DNA from: a bacterium
GTDB taxonomy: Bacteria; Acidobacteriota; Thermoanaerobaculia; Multivoradales; JAHEKO01
Direction: 5' to 3'
Length of the DNA: 44,282 bases
Assembly (NCBI GenBank): GCA_024224155.1
Contig: JAAENP010000312.1
Location: forward strand, 1-44,282
The notes beneath the pieces were generated by a model, which was not told where the DNA came from, ran no database searches, and saw only the letters and a list, made by a program, of their open reading frames with translations. Both the position numbers and the translations under genes were made by a program. Of this stretch, positions 1 through 6,813 are shown one piece after another; position 1 is the stretch's first letter, and the number at the start of each line of letters is the position of its first letter.

Positions 1-602
1 ACGACGGAAGGTATTTCATGGTGGCGGCGAACATGCGTGACCAGATCGTGGTGGTCGATCTCAAGACGAAGGAGATGGTCACCAAGTTCAAGACCGGCAT
101 CAAGCCCCACCCCGGCCGCGGTGCCAACTGGCAGGATCCCGAGTATGGCTGGGTGAACGCCACCACCCATCTCGGGGAAGGCAAGATGGCGGTCTATGGA
201 GCCGATCCCGAGGGAAGCCCCGAGCACGCCTGGAAGGTCGTCCGGGAGATCGAGCTACCGGCCAGTGGCGGCCTCTTCCTCAAGACCCATCCCGAGTCGG
301 ATTGGGTCTGGTTCGACTCACCGCTCGCGGCCGACGAGGAGATGACCCGGCAAATCTGCGCCTACTCCAAGTCCAAGGGCGAAATCGAGAAGTGCTGGCA
401 GCCGACCGACCGGGGTCGCACGGTCCACTTCGAGTACAACCGCCAGGGCACCGAGGTCTGGGTCTCCGGCTGGGATCGCCGCGGTCAGATCATCATTTAC
501 GACGACGACACTCTCGAAGAGATTGCGCGCCTGGATGAGGACTGGATGGTGACGCCTACAGGCAAGTTCAATGTCCACAATACGGCGCACGACATCTACT
601 GA
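1..602 (+). CDS. nirS: Cytochrome cd1 nitrite reductase, C-terminal part (5' truncated by window)
   Basis: The reading frame is already open at base 3, so only the last ~200 residues are in the window. They match the end of the eight-bladed d1-heme propeller of NirS, the periplasmic enzyme reducing nitrite to NO in denitrification. Visible family landmarks are PHPGRGAN, the ATTHLG histidine of the active-site pocket, DPEGSPEHAWKVV, KTHPES, and the C-terminal TPTGKFNVHNTAHDIY, which is almost the canonical NirS tail. The c-heme domain would lie upstream of the window. The gene ends at a strong terminator and is separated from the nos operon by about 3.7 kb. d1-heme biosynthesis relatives (NirF, NirN) share the propeller, but the PHPGRGAN block and this C-terminus favour NirS itself. 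The ATG at 18 is internal, not the start. Confidence 0.9.
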   Translation, partial: DGRYFMVAANMRDQIVVVDLKTKEMVTKFKTGIKPHPGRGANWQDPEYGWVNATTHLGEGKMAVYGADPEGSPEHAWKVVREIELPASGGLFLKTHPESDWVWFDSPLAADEEMTRQICAYSKSKGEIEKCWQPTDRGRTVHFEYNRQGTEVWVSGWDRRGQIIIYDDDTLEEIARLDEDWMVTPTGKFNVHNTAHDIY

Positions 603-610
603 GTGATGGG

Positions 611-643
611 GCCCGGTCCGAAAGGACCGGGCTCCTCTTCTTC
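611..643 (+). terminator. Rho-independent-type terminator after nirS
   Basis: A perfect 9-bp GC-rich stem (GCCCGGTCC / GGACCGGGC) closes a GAAA tetraloop, starting 9 bases after the nirS stop codon and followed by a pyrimidine tract TCCTCTTCTTC. It should end nirS transcription before the accessory stretch. Confidence 0.8.
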
Positions 644-1119
644 GACCGCGGATGAGGTCGTCTCGGCCGTGGGTCTTCGGTCGACGGCGCCTTTCGACAG
701 CGAACCGCACCGGGCTTTGGCGCCTCTTTGCTCGGCGCTGCGAACCACTAACACTCGAGAATCAGCTTCTCAGCGCGCCTCGCGATGCGCCCTCCGACCC
801 GCGGCCATCGACGACCTTGATGATCGGTCCAACTGCGAGAACCACAGACTGCGAGTTTGCGCCGAGCGAAGCGTCGGCGTCGAGGCGAGGATCCATGAAC
901 CGAGCGAAGGCGATCCGAGGTCTTCGCGCTGGATCCCTGGCGGCGGTGCTGTCTGAGCGAGCCATGCGTTTATGGCGGGCGAGTTCACCGCCGCCCGCGC
1001 ACCCTCGAAGAAAAGCTGAATCCCAAGCTGGGCGACCAATATCTGTTTTTCGCGATCGACCACGAAACCAAAGTAGGGAGCGGCTCTGGAACGTGGCCGA
1101 TCTGGTCGGGGACTGCTAG
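644..1119. other. Gene-poor stretch with mobile-element debris
   Basis: About 475 bases after the nirS terminator hold no convincing complete gene. Several open frames exist on both strands, but none has a recognisable protein pattern plus a start with a ribosome binding site. A direct repeat CCGAGCGAAG occurs at 862-871 and 900-909. A short stretch from about 1001 reads like a transposase fragment (listed separately). Confidence 0.5.
1001..1081 (+). pseudogene. Possible transposase DDE-domain fragment
   Basis: In the frame starting at 1001 the translation contains LNPKLGDQYLFFAIDHETKV. This resembles the first-aspartate block of IS1-like transposases (GD.Y.F.AID..TKL). The homology stops right after this block: the expected VGKR-type continuation is missing and no start or flanking inverted repeats are seen. 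If real, it is a decayed remnant, consistent with the accessory character of the nirS-nos gap. The similarity is short, so the call is tentative. Confidence 0.3.
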
Positions 1120-1197
1120 TCAGACTAGCAAGGTGATGAGCAGCAAGGCCATCACGCCAAGAATCACCCACCAGGCGACGTCGGCCTTACTAGGCAT
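1120..1197 (-). CDS. Possible 25-residue single-membrane-span peptide
   Basis: A minus-strand ORF of 26 codons starts at the ATG at 1195-1197 and ends with TGA at 1120-1122. It encodes MPSKADVAWWVILGVMALLL and five more hydrophobic residues, i.e. a short polar N-terminus and one clean transmembrane helix. An AGGA element lies about 8 bases upstream of the ATG. A 7-bp inverted repeat TGCTAGT-cag-ACTAGCA (1114-1130) overlaps the stop codon and could help end or protect the message. Tiny one-helix proteins of this kind are common subunits of respiratory oxidases, but no such function can be assigned here. Chance cannot be ruled out at this size. Confidence 0.35.
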   Translation of the reverse strand: MPSKADVAWWVILGVMALLLITLLV

Positions 1198-1391
1198 GGA
1201 TGAGATCCTAGCACCTGGTCATCTTTCTCAAAAAGTACCACCACCCCTTTCCGTGGTGCACTGGTGGTGCAGTAGAAGGCAACTTCTGACCGCTCTCGGC
1301 AACACCGCTCAACTGTCTAGCGCCGCGCAGGTCACTTCCTTTGCAGTGGTTACCAGTTGACGACAGTTGTGGTCCGTTGGATCCCGCCAAC

Positions 1392-1426
1392 CTTCAAAAC
1401 CGTTGTTCGGCCGAGGATGCTGATCT
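1392..1426 (+). repeat. Degenerate tRNA-Sec-like anticodon/variable-arm sequence
   Basis: CTTCAAAACCGTTG at 1392-1405 has the form of a tRNA-Sec anticodon loop (UCA anticodon) plus the 3' side of its stem. About 30 bases from here align with the better copy at 2702-2768, including GGATGC, with scattered mismatches and one indel. The 5' half of a tRNA does not precede it. It may be a decayed second copy of the selC-like 3' half, in the same orientation, on the other side of the acyltransferase gene. Confidence 0.25.
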
Positions 1427-1474
1427 TCACATCGGCATGGGCCTGATAGTCAGCCCAGGAGAATCGGGCGCCCG

Positions 1475-2605
1475 CTAGTAGGACATGCGGATGACGTACT
1501 GTCCGGCGTGCCTGAAGATGCCTGCGCCGTTTTTGTCCGCGATCAAGGGATAGGCGAAGTTCGGCGCTGTCCCTGCGAAGCGGAGCTTATCCAGCGGCAG
1601 CCTGGAGACATTGGTCACCAACACGCTGGTCTGTGGATCGTAGATCCTCGCCTGATGCAACAGATCCTCTGCATGCTGGCGGTTCAACTGACGCAGAAAA
1701 TCGTTGAAATAAGCAGCTGGGGAATCGGGAAGTGATTGGCGAATCAGCAGCGCCAACGCCTCCCTCGACATAGCAGACATAGCCACATCTGCTTCCACGC
1801 GGTGGAAGATCATCCCATTGCCGAAGAAACGCTTCCCGAGTGACTTGAGGTGCCTTCTCATATCAATCGGCATGATCAGCGCTGACGACTGGTTTCCGGT
1901 GTCTGGCTGATGGGCGAGTATCTCCCTCACCGCAATGGCGCTGAGCAGGTCGTTGGTCGAGACCGGCAGATGATGTTTTGCCCGCAGCGCCGCGACGAAA
2001 TCGCTTACCTCTTTTGCCGAATACTTCCTGAAGACGAAATCGAGCTGCTGTTCGGGCTCTTCTTCGAAAGCCGGATTGTCCGTGAATGGCCGCTCAAAGC
2101 ATGGGCGGGAATGATGCGGCGAGAAGAACCAGCGAAACAGAGGCCCGAGCAGCGGGTAAGCCAGGCGAGGCCCGCAGAACAACGAAAGGCTCGTCAGAAG
2201 ATGGAAGTAGGAGTATCCGTCTCCCACCAGGTGGTTCATCTTCGGGAGCAGAACACTTCCATTGCGGAGATGGATCACGCGCAGATGAAACAGCCGTCGC
2301 GTCTCTGGCGATCGGTAGGCCCGGGAGAGCGCTGTGAACCCTTCACTGGTTTGGGGCACTACGAAAGTTTCATCTACTGTCCGCTCTGAGTAGAACTTGC
2401 TTTCGTCGTAGCGCTCGAAATGGAGCTTGCCGTCGGCGTAGCGACCGAAGGCGGGCCAGAAATGGCGAGCCGCCCGCTTGAGCGCAGCTCTGAGCTGGGC
2501 CCCATCCAACCTGGATTCATAGAAGAAGAGAAATTCGATGGCATAAGCGTTGTGCACGAACAGGGCGTCTATCGGCGAGATCTCGATTGCGTCCACGGGG
2601 TTCAT
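1475..2605 (-). CDS. BAHD/condensation-superfamily acyltransferase-like protein
   Basis: A 376-residue protein with the HxxxDG active-site signature of CoA-dependent acyltransferases with the chloramphenicol-acetyltransferase fold: H125-L-V-G-D129-G130 in the context KMNHLVGDGYS. The overall arrangement (N-terminal half ending with HxxxDG, second half with a PIDMRR-type block and a C-terminal IADKNGAGIFRH segment) recalls BAHD or wax-ester-synthase/condensation proteins. The plant-type DFGWG motif is not seen. It would transfer an acyl group from acyl-CoA or a carrier protein to an unknown alcohol or amine. It is monocistronic, antisense to its neighbours and bordered by tRNA-Sec-like sequences, suggesting acquisition. 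The ATG at 2605 is used; a GAGGA lies somewhat far upstream. Substrate unknown. Confidence 0.65.
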   Translation of the reverse strand: MNPVDAIEISPIDALFVHNAYAIEFLFFYESRLDGAQLRAALKRAARHFWPAFGRYADGKLHFERYDESKFYSERTVDETFVVPQTSEGFTALSRAYRSPETRRLFHLRVIHLRNGSVLLPKMNHLVGDGYSYFHLLTSLSLFCGPRLAYPLLGPLFRWFFSPHHSRPCFERPFTDNPAFEEEPEQQLDFVFRKYSAKEVSDFVAALRAKHHLPVSTNDLLSAIAVREILAHQPDTGNQSSALIMPIDMRRHLKSLGKRFFGNGMIFHRVEADVAMSAMSREALALLIRQSLPDSPAAYFNDFLRQLNRQHAEDLLHQARIYDPQTSVLVTNVSRLPLDKLRFAGTAPNFAYPLIADKNGAGIFRHAGQYVIRMSY

Positions 2606-2701
2606 GGCACGGTTCCATCCTCACTGTACGAGCAATGCCGGCCCCGTTCCAGTCGTCGGGCCGAGCACGAGTGAGACGAGTCGGGGCAGAGTCTGACCAG
2701 A

Positions 2702-2768
2702 CCTCAAAACCGTAGGTCGCGTGGGATGCCACGGGATCGGTGGGGTCGATTCCCGTACGCTTCCGCCA
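2702..2768 (+). pseudogene. 3' half of a tRNA-Sec-like (selC) gene
   Basis: Read on the plus strand, 2702-2768 reproduces the second half of a bacterial tRNA-Sec: a CCTCAAA loop holding TCA (2704-2706), a long variable arm GGTCGCGTGG-GATG-CCACGGGATC (2715-2738, nine pairs around one G-G mismatch), a T arm with loop GTCGATT (2745-2751), and an 8-nt acceptor strand ACGCTTCC followed by discriminator G and CCA. The 13-bp acceptor/T helix layout, G73 and long variable arm are selC-specific. The complementary 5' half (expected GGAAGCGT..., D arm, 5' anticodon stem) is absent: homology stops at the anticodon loop. A break there is typical of attachment sites left by elements integrating into tRNA genes. 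Confidence 0.45.
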
Positions 2769-2853
2769 TTGACTCTCACGGAGTAGGATCGCCGTGGTGT
2801 CCGGCCCTTGCCACGAAGATAGCCCGCCGCGACAGTGGGGCACCGAGACCCCG

Positions 2854-4113
2854 ATGAGTGTTCCCGACTATGACGCCAAGCTCAGGCGAATCGCGGGTCA
2901 GACTCTGCTTCCCAAGCTTGCCACGGCGACTGGTGAATACTTGCGGGATCTGGCCGGCACCTACCGTTTCACCTTCCAGGAGTTGCGAGCCGCAGCCCAG
3001 GCCGCTCGCGATCTCGAGATGTGGAACGAAGAGCCCTTGGAGCGCTGGTGGCCCCGCGCGGAGAACAGAGCTCGGGGAGAGGGGCGCGAGCGCAAGAAGG
3101 CTCTTCTGCGGGACCTGGAGGCGCATCTGGGGGAGTTGGCCAGATGCGAAAAGAGCTATCCTCGGGAGGTTCTCTCCGGCCACCCGCGCCGCCATGTTCA
3201 TCTGGGAGAGAAGGACTCATCGGGCGCCGTTTTCGGTCGCTGCCCCGCCTACTCCGAGCACACGGTCTGCTGCGGCCTGCGCAACATCGATGCCGTGCGC
3301 GGCTGTCCTTTCGGATGCAGCTACTGCACCATCCAGACCTTCTACGGCGACACCGCCGAGCTGGAAACCGATCTCGCGCACAAGCTGGGCGACATCGAGC
3401 TGGATCCCGAGCGCTTTTACCACATCGGCACCGGCCAGGCCTCCGATTCCCTCGTCTGGGGGAACCGGGGCGGCATCCTCGACACCCTGCTGGCCTTTGC
3501 TGCCCGAAACCCGAACGTTGTCCTGGAGCTCAAGACCAAGTCCGACAATGTCGAGGATCTGCTCGCGCGTGAGATCTCACCGAACGTTGTATGCAGTTGG
3601 TCGCTTGCCACCGAGACGATCATCCGCAACGAGGAGCACGGAACAGCGTCTCACGAGAAGCGTCTGCGAGCGGCACGCCGCGTAGCCGAGCACGGCTGCA
3701 CGATCGGCTTCCACTTCCATCCGATGGTGTACTACGAAGGTTGGCGAGGTGAGTATCGCGACATCGCCGATCGGCTGCTGTCGCTGTTTTCGCCGCGGGA
3801 GGTCGCCTTCGTGTCGATGGGATCGATGACTTTCATCCGGCCCGTGGTCACGAAGATCCGAAGGCGGGGCGGCTCGACCAAGGTCCTGCAGATGGAGATG
3901 GTTCAGGACGCCCATGGCAAGCTCACCTACCCGGACGAGGTAAAGACTCGGCTCTTCGGACATCTCTTCGGCGCACTCGAGGACTGGCACGGGCGGGTCC
4001 TGTTCTACCTGTGCATGGAGAACGCCACCATGTGGGAAACCGTCTTCGGAGCGCCGCCTCCGACCAGCGAGAGCTTCGAGCAGCTCTTCGCCCGTCGCTG
4101 TCTCGCTGTCTGA
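2854..4113 (+). CDS. Radical SAM protein of the spore photoproduct lyase-like family
   Basis: From the ATG at 2854 the protein has 419 residues. The radical SAM cluster motif is CPFGCSYC (Cys near residues 151, 155 and 158). Downstream blocks typical of SPL-like proteins are ELKTKSDNVEDLL, SWSLATE, EHGTASHEKRLRAA, GFHFHPMVYYEGW, MGSMTF and FYLCMENATMWETVFG. The ~140 residues before the cluster are longer than in Bacillus SplB and mostly helical. Known SPL reverses the thymine spore photoproduct; homologues in non-sporulating bacteria have no proven substrate, so a DNA-lesion repair role is inference. A GTG at 2794 would add 20 unconserved residues. It stands alone between two tRNA-Sec 3'-end-like sequences. 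Confidence 0.75.
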   Translation: MSVPDYDAKLRRIAGQTLLPKLATATGEYLRDLAGTYRFTFQELRAAAQAARDLEMWNEEPLERWWPRAENRARGEGRERKKALLRDLEAHLGELARCEKSYPREVLSGHPRRHVHLGEKDSSGAVFGRCPAYSEHTVCCGLRNIDAVRGCPFGCSYCTIQTFYGDTAELETDLAHKLGDIELDPERFYHIGTGQASDSLVWGNRGGILDTLLAFAARNPNVVLELKTKSDNVEDLLAREISPNVVCSWSLATETIIRNEEHGTASHEKRLRAARRVAEHGCTIGFHFHPMVYYEGWRGEYRDIADRLLSLFSPREVAFVSMGSMTFIRPVVTKIRRRGGSTKVLQMEMVQDAHGKLTYPDEVKTRLFGHLFGALEDWHGRVLFYLCMENATMWETVFGAPPPTSESFEQLFARRCLAV

Positions 4114-4144
4114 CGGTCGAGTCGGTTGAATGGACCGAGCTGGC

Positions 4145-4181
4145 GGTTGGCGATTCCCTTCCCAGATGCGCTTCCGCCATT
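4145..4181 (+). repeat. Third tRNA-Sec 3'-end-like sequence
   Basis: GGTTGGCGATTCCC (4145-4158) followed 10 bases later by CGCTTCCGCCATT (4169-4181). The latter 13 bases are identical to 2758-2770, covering the acceptor end, G73, CCA and two flanking bases. The match could mark the far boundary of a module carrying the radical SAM gene. The T-arm part is degenerate and has an insertion. Confidence 0.3.
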
Positions 4182-4260
4182 TTGCCTCTAACCGCTTCGT
4201 GGGTGCAGGGGCCTTGGCCCTTCGTCCAGACCACCTATTTGGGTGGCGCATCGAGCGGTG

Positions 4261-4277
4261 AAGCCTGCGAGGCTTTT
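4261..4277 (+). terminator. Weak hairpin terminator before the nos operon
   Basis: AAGCCT-GCG-AGGCTT followed by TT, 150 bases downstream of the radical SAM stop codon. The six-pair stem and short T run make it a weak candidate. Confidence 0.3.
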
Positions 4278-4366
4278 CGATATTAGCTTAGCTTCGCGGC
4301 AGGCGATGGACGGCCAAGGGTCGCTTATTTCCGCCCGAACACTAGCTGGCGGCGAAGAAGTCCAGA

Positions 4367-6298
4367 ATGACCGAGGATCGGACAGAGAGCCACTTTCAGG
4401 CCGAGTTTCGGGATCTGACCTGGTACCGGGAAAACGTGCCCTGTATGCAGGCCTGCCCGGTTCATACCGACTCGGGTCGCTACGTGCAGCATATTGCCAA
4501 CGGCGACGATCTTTCGGCGTTTCTTGTCGCCCGTTCCTCGAATCCGCTGGCTTCGATCTGCGGCCGCATCTGCGCCGCCCCGTGCGAGGACGCCTGCCGC
4601 CGCAATTGGATCGACGGCGCGGTGATGATCCGACCGCTCAAGCGGTTCGTCACCGAGCAGTTCGGCGTCGAATCCTCGTCACCCAACTCTTACCAGGCCT
4701 TGCTCGACGGCGCCGAGGATCCCGGCTGCAGCCGTCTGGGGCATCTTTCCCGGCTGGCGCTGCATCGAGACGTCGGGCAGGGCAGGAAAGTTGCGGTGGT
4801 CGGCTCGGGTCCGGCCGGCCTGGGTTGTGCCCACGATCTGGCGCTTCTCGGATACCGGGTGACGGTGTTCGAGGCACTGGACCAGCCGGGGGGCATGCTT
4901 CGCTACGGCATTCCCGAATACCGGCTGCCACGAGGGGTGATCGAGCGCGAGGTCGCCGCCATCGAGAAGCTCGGGGCTTCGTTTCGCTACGGAACGCCTC
5001 TGACCGAGGAGTTCGGTCTCGAGGCCCTGCGGCGCGACGGCTACGAGGCGGTTTTCCTGTCCGTTGGAGCCTCGCGCGGTCGCGACTTGGACATCCCAGG
5101 TCACGATCTCGACGGTGTGGTCAAGGCGGTCGACTACCTCCTCAACATGAACCGGGGCTACCGCACCGACCTGGGCGAACGGGTCATCGTCATCGGCGGC
5201 GGCTCAGTGGCTCTGGACGCGGCGCGCACGGCGGTGCGCGAAGTCTACGAGCCGATGGAGGAGATCGAGCTCACCGCCGACGCGGCCGCGGGCCAGCCCG
5301 CTCTGGACGTGGCCCGAGGGGCGCTGCGGGCAGGAGCGAAGGAGGTCCACGTCATCTCGCTCGAGTCGATGGAGGAGTTGCCGGCGGCCAAGACGGTTCA
5401 GGGTCGAGACGAGCTCAAAGAGGCGATCGAAGAGGGGATCGAGCTCCATCCCGCCTGGGGACCGAAGCGTTTTCTCGGCGAGGGGCACCTCACCGGCGCC
5501 GAGTTCGTCGCCTGCACTCGTGTCTTCGATGAGGAAGGCCGCTTCAGGCCCGAGTTCGACGAGGCGCAGACGATGCGCCTGGAGGCCGACTCGGTGGTGC
5601 TCGCCATCGGGCAGCAGGCGGATCTCTCCTTTCTCGAAGAGAGCGACGGGGTCGAGCTCACCCGTGGCGGGACGATCAAGATCGACGCGGAAACCCTGGG
5701 GACCACGGCGCCGGGAGTCTTCTCGGGCGGCGACGTCGCCTTCGGTCCACGCATCGCCATTGAGGCCGTGGCCAACGGCAAGCGCGCCGCGCGGTCGATC
5801 CATGAGTACCTCGGCGGAAAGCCGACAAAGACTCTCCTCGACGTCAAGGTGGAGAGGATTCCGCCCGACCGGTACTGGACCTTCGCCGGCTACGAGCACC
5901 GGGATCGCTCTCTGCCACGAACGGTCGAGCTGGGCCGGCGCACGGGAATCACCGAAGTCGAAGAGGTTTTCGACGAGGCGCAGGCCCGAGCGCAGGCCGA
6001 GCGCTGCCTCATCTGCCACGTAGACACGATCTACGACCCACTCAAGTGTGTGCTTTGTGGACGCTGTGCCGATGTCTGTCCCAGCCAGTGTCTGGTGTTC
6101 GCTCCGATCGAGCGGGTGGAGATGCTGGAAGAGCAGAAGACGGCGGCCGTGGAGAACTGCGGCCACGATCCGGAGCAACCACTCACCGTCCTATTGAAGG
6201 ACGACACCGACTGCATCCGCTGCGGCCTGTGCGCGGAGCGCTGTCCCACCGAGGCGATGAACATGGAGAGATTCGAGTTCGCGGAGAGAAGCGCATGA
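4367..6298 (+). CDS. GltD-like FAD/NAD(P) oxidoreductase with N- and C-terminal Fe-S domains
   Basis: A 643-residue protein built like the small subunit of glutamate synthase and other GltD-type diaphorases. Residues 1-100 hold the Fe-S Cys pattern (C26, C30, then CGRIC..PCEDAC at 65-77). An FAD Rossmann motif VVGSGPAGLG lies near 143 and an NAD(P) motif VIGGGSVALDAA near 271. The C-terminus (about 545-640) carries two ferredoxin clusters, CVLCGRCADVC and CIRCGLCAERCP. It is the first gene of the nos operon and overlaps the Rieske gene by four bases. By family, the flavin unit exchanges electrons between NAD(P)H and Fe-S proteins. Inferred role: feeding or regulating electron flow into the Rieske/cytochrome b module. 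It may replace the NosG/NosH ferredoxins of other clade II clusters. Confidence 0.8.
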   Translation: MTEDRTESHFQAEFRDLTWYRENVPCMQACPVHTDSGRYVQHIANGDDLSAFLVARSSNPLASICGRICAAPCEDACRRNWIDGAVMIRPLKRFVTEQFGVESSSPNSYQALLDGAEDPGCSRLGHLSRLALHRDVGQGRKVAVVGSGPAGLGCAHDLALLGYRVTVFEALDQPGGMLRYGIPEYRLPRGVIEREVAAIEKLGASFRYGTPLTEEFGLEALRRDGYEAVFLSVGASRGRDLDIPGHDLDGVVKAVDYLLNMNRGYRTDLGERVIVIGGGSVALDAARTAVREVYEPMEEIELTADAAAGQPALDVARGALRAGAKEVHVISLESMEELPAAKTVQGRDELKEAIEEGIELHPAWGPKRFLGEGHLTGAEFVACTRVFDEEGRFRPEFDEAQTMRLEADSVVLAIGQQADLSFLEESDGVELTRGGTIKIDAETLGTTAPGVFSGGDVAFGPRIAIEAVANGKRAARSIHEYLGGKPTKTLLDVKVERIPPDRYWTFAGYEHRDRSLPRTVELGRRTGITEVEEVFDEAQARAQAERCLICHVDTIYDPLKCVLCGRCADVCPSQCLVFAPIERVEMLEEQKTAAVENCGHDPEQPLTVLLKDDTDCIRCGLCAERCPTEAMNMERFEFAERSA

Positions 6299-6813
6299 GT
6301 GAGGACAAGCTGGAAAGCCCAGAAAGCCGGAGAGGATTCCTGACCAAGTTGACCGGAGGGCTCTTCGGAGCCGGGCTCCTCGGAGGGTCCTGGACTTTTA
6401 TCCGCTCTCTGGTTCCCAACGTCCTCTACGAGCCGCCGCAAAGGTTCAAGATCGGTGACCCTGAGGCGTACACGGCGGGCGTCCATTTCCTCGACAAGCA
6501 TCGTCTGTTCCTGTTCAGGGAAGAGAATTCCTTTCACGCGATCTCGGCCGTCTGCAGTCATCTCGGCTGCACCGTCAAGTTCTCTCCCTTCAAGCAGCTG
6601 CGCGAGATGACGGTGCGCAAGTTGAGCTACCGATCCCGAGGCGAGTTCCGTTGTGCCTGCCATGGGTCCCACTTCCGGGACGAAGGCACCAACTACGCCG
6701 GTCCCGCCCCCCGCCCCCTGAAGTGGCACGAGCTGACGCGGTCACCCGAGGACGGGCAGCTGGTGGTCGATCTGGCAAGAGAAGTCGACCGCGACTTTCG
6801 ACTGGTGGTCTGA
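6295..6813 (+). CDS. Rieske [2Fe-2S] protein of the nos electron-transfer module
   Basis: A 172-residue protein beginning with a Tat-type signal anchor (SRRGFLTK followed by a hydrophobic Gly-rich stretch). The Rieske cluster ligands are visible as CSHLGC and CACHGSHF. The ATG at 6295 overlaps the preceding stop (ATGA). The cytochrome b gene follows with no gap, so the two form a bc-type quinol oxidase core on the periplasmic face. The spacer between the two ligand blocks is unusually long (about 26 residues with basic residues RKLSYRSR), where many Rieske proteins have a dozen or so. Expected job: take electrons from menaquinol via the b subunit and pass them to the cytochrome c encoded two genes on. 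Confidence 0.9.
   Translation: MSEDKLESPESRRGFLTKLTGGLFGAGLLGGSWTFIRSLVPNVLYEPPQRFKIGDPEAYTAGVHFLDKHRLFLFREENSFHAISAVCSHLGCTVKFSPFKQLREMTVRKLSYRSRGEFRCACHGSHFRDEGTNYAGPAPRPLKWHELTRSPEDGQLVVDLAREVDRDFRLVV

Noticed and set aside
2670-2768. Complete tRNA-Sec gene
   Set aside because: The 3' half is tRNA-like, but no matching 5' acceptor strand, D arm or 5' anticodon stem exists upstream, so it cannot form a functional tRNA.
5204-6178. 324-codon minus-strand open frame opposite the GltD-like gene
   Set aside because: Shadow of a strongly conserved plus-strand gene; no motif or ribosome binding site.
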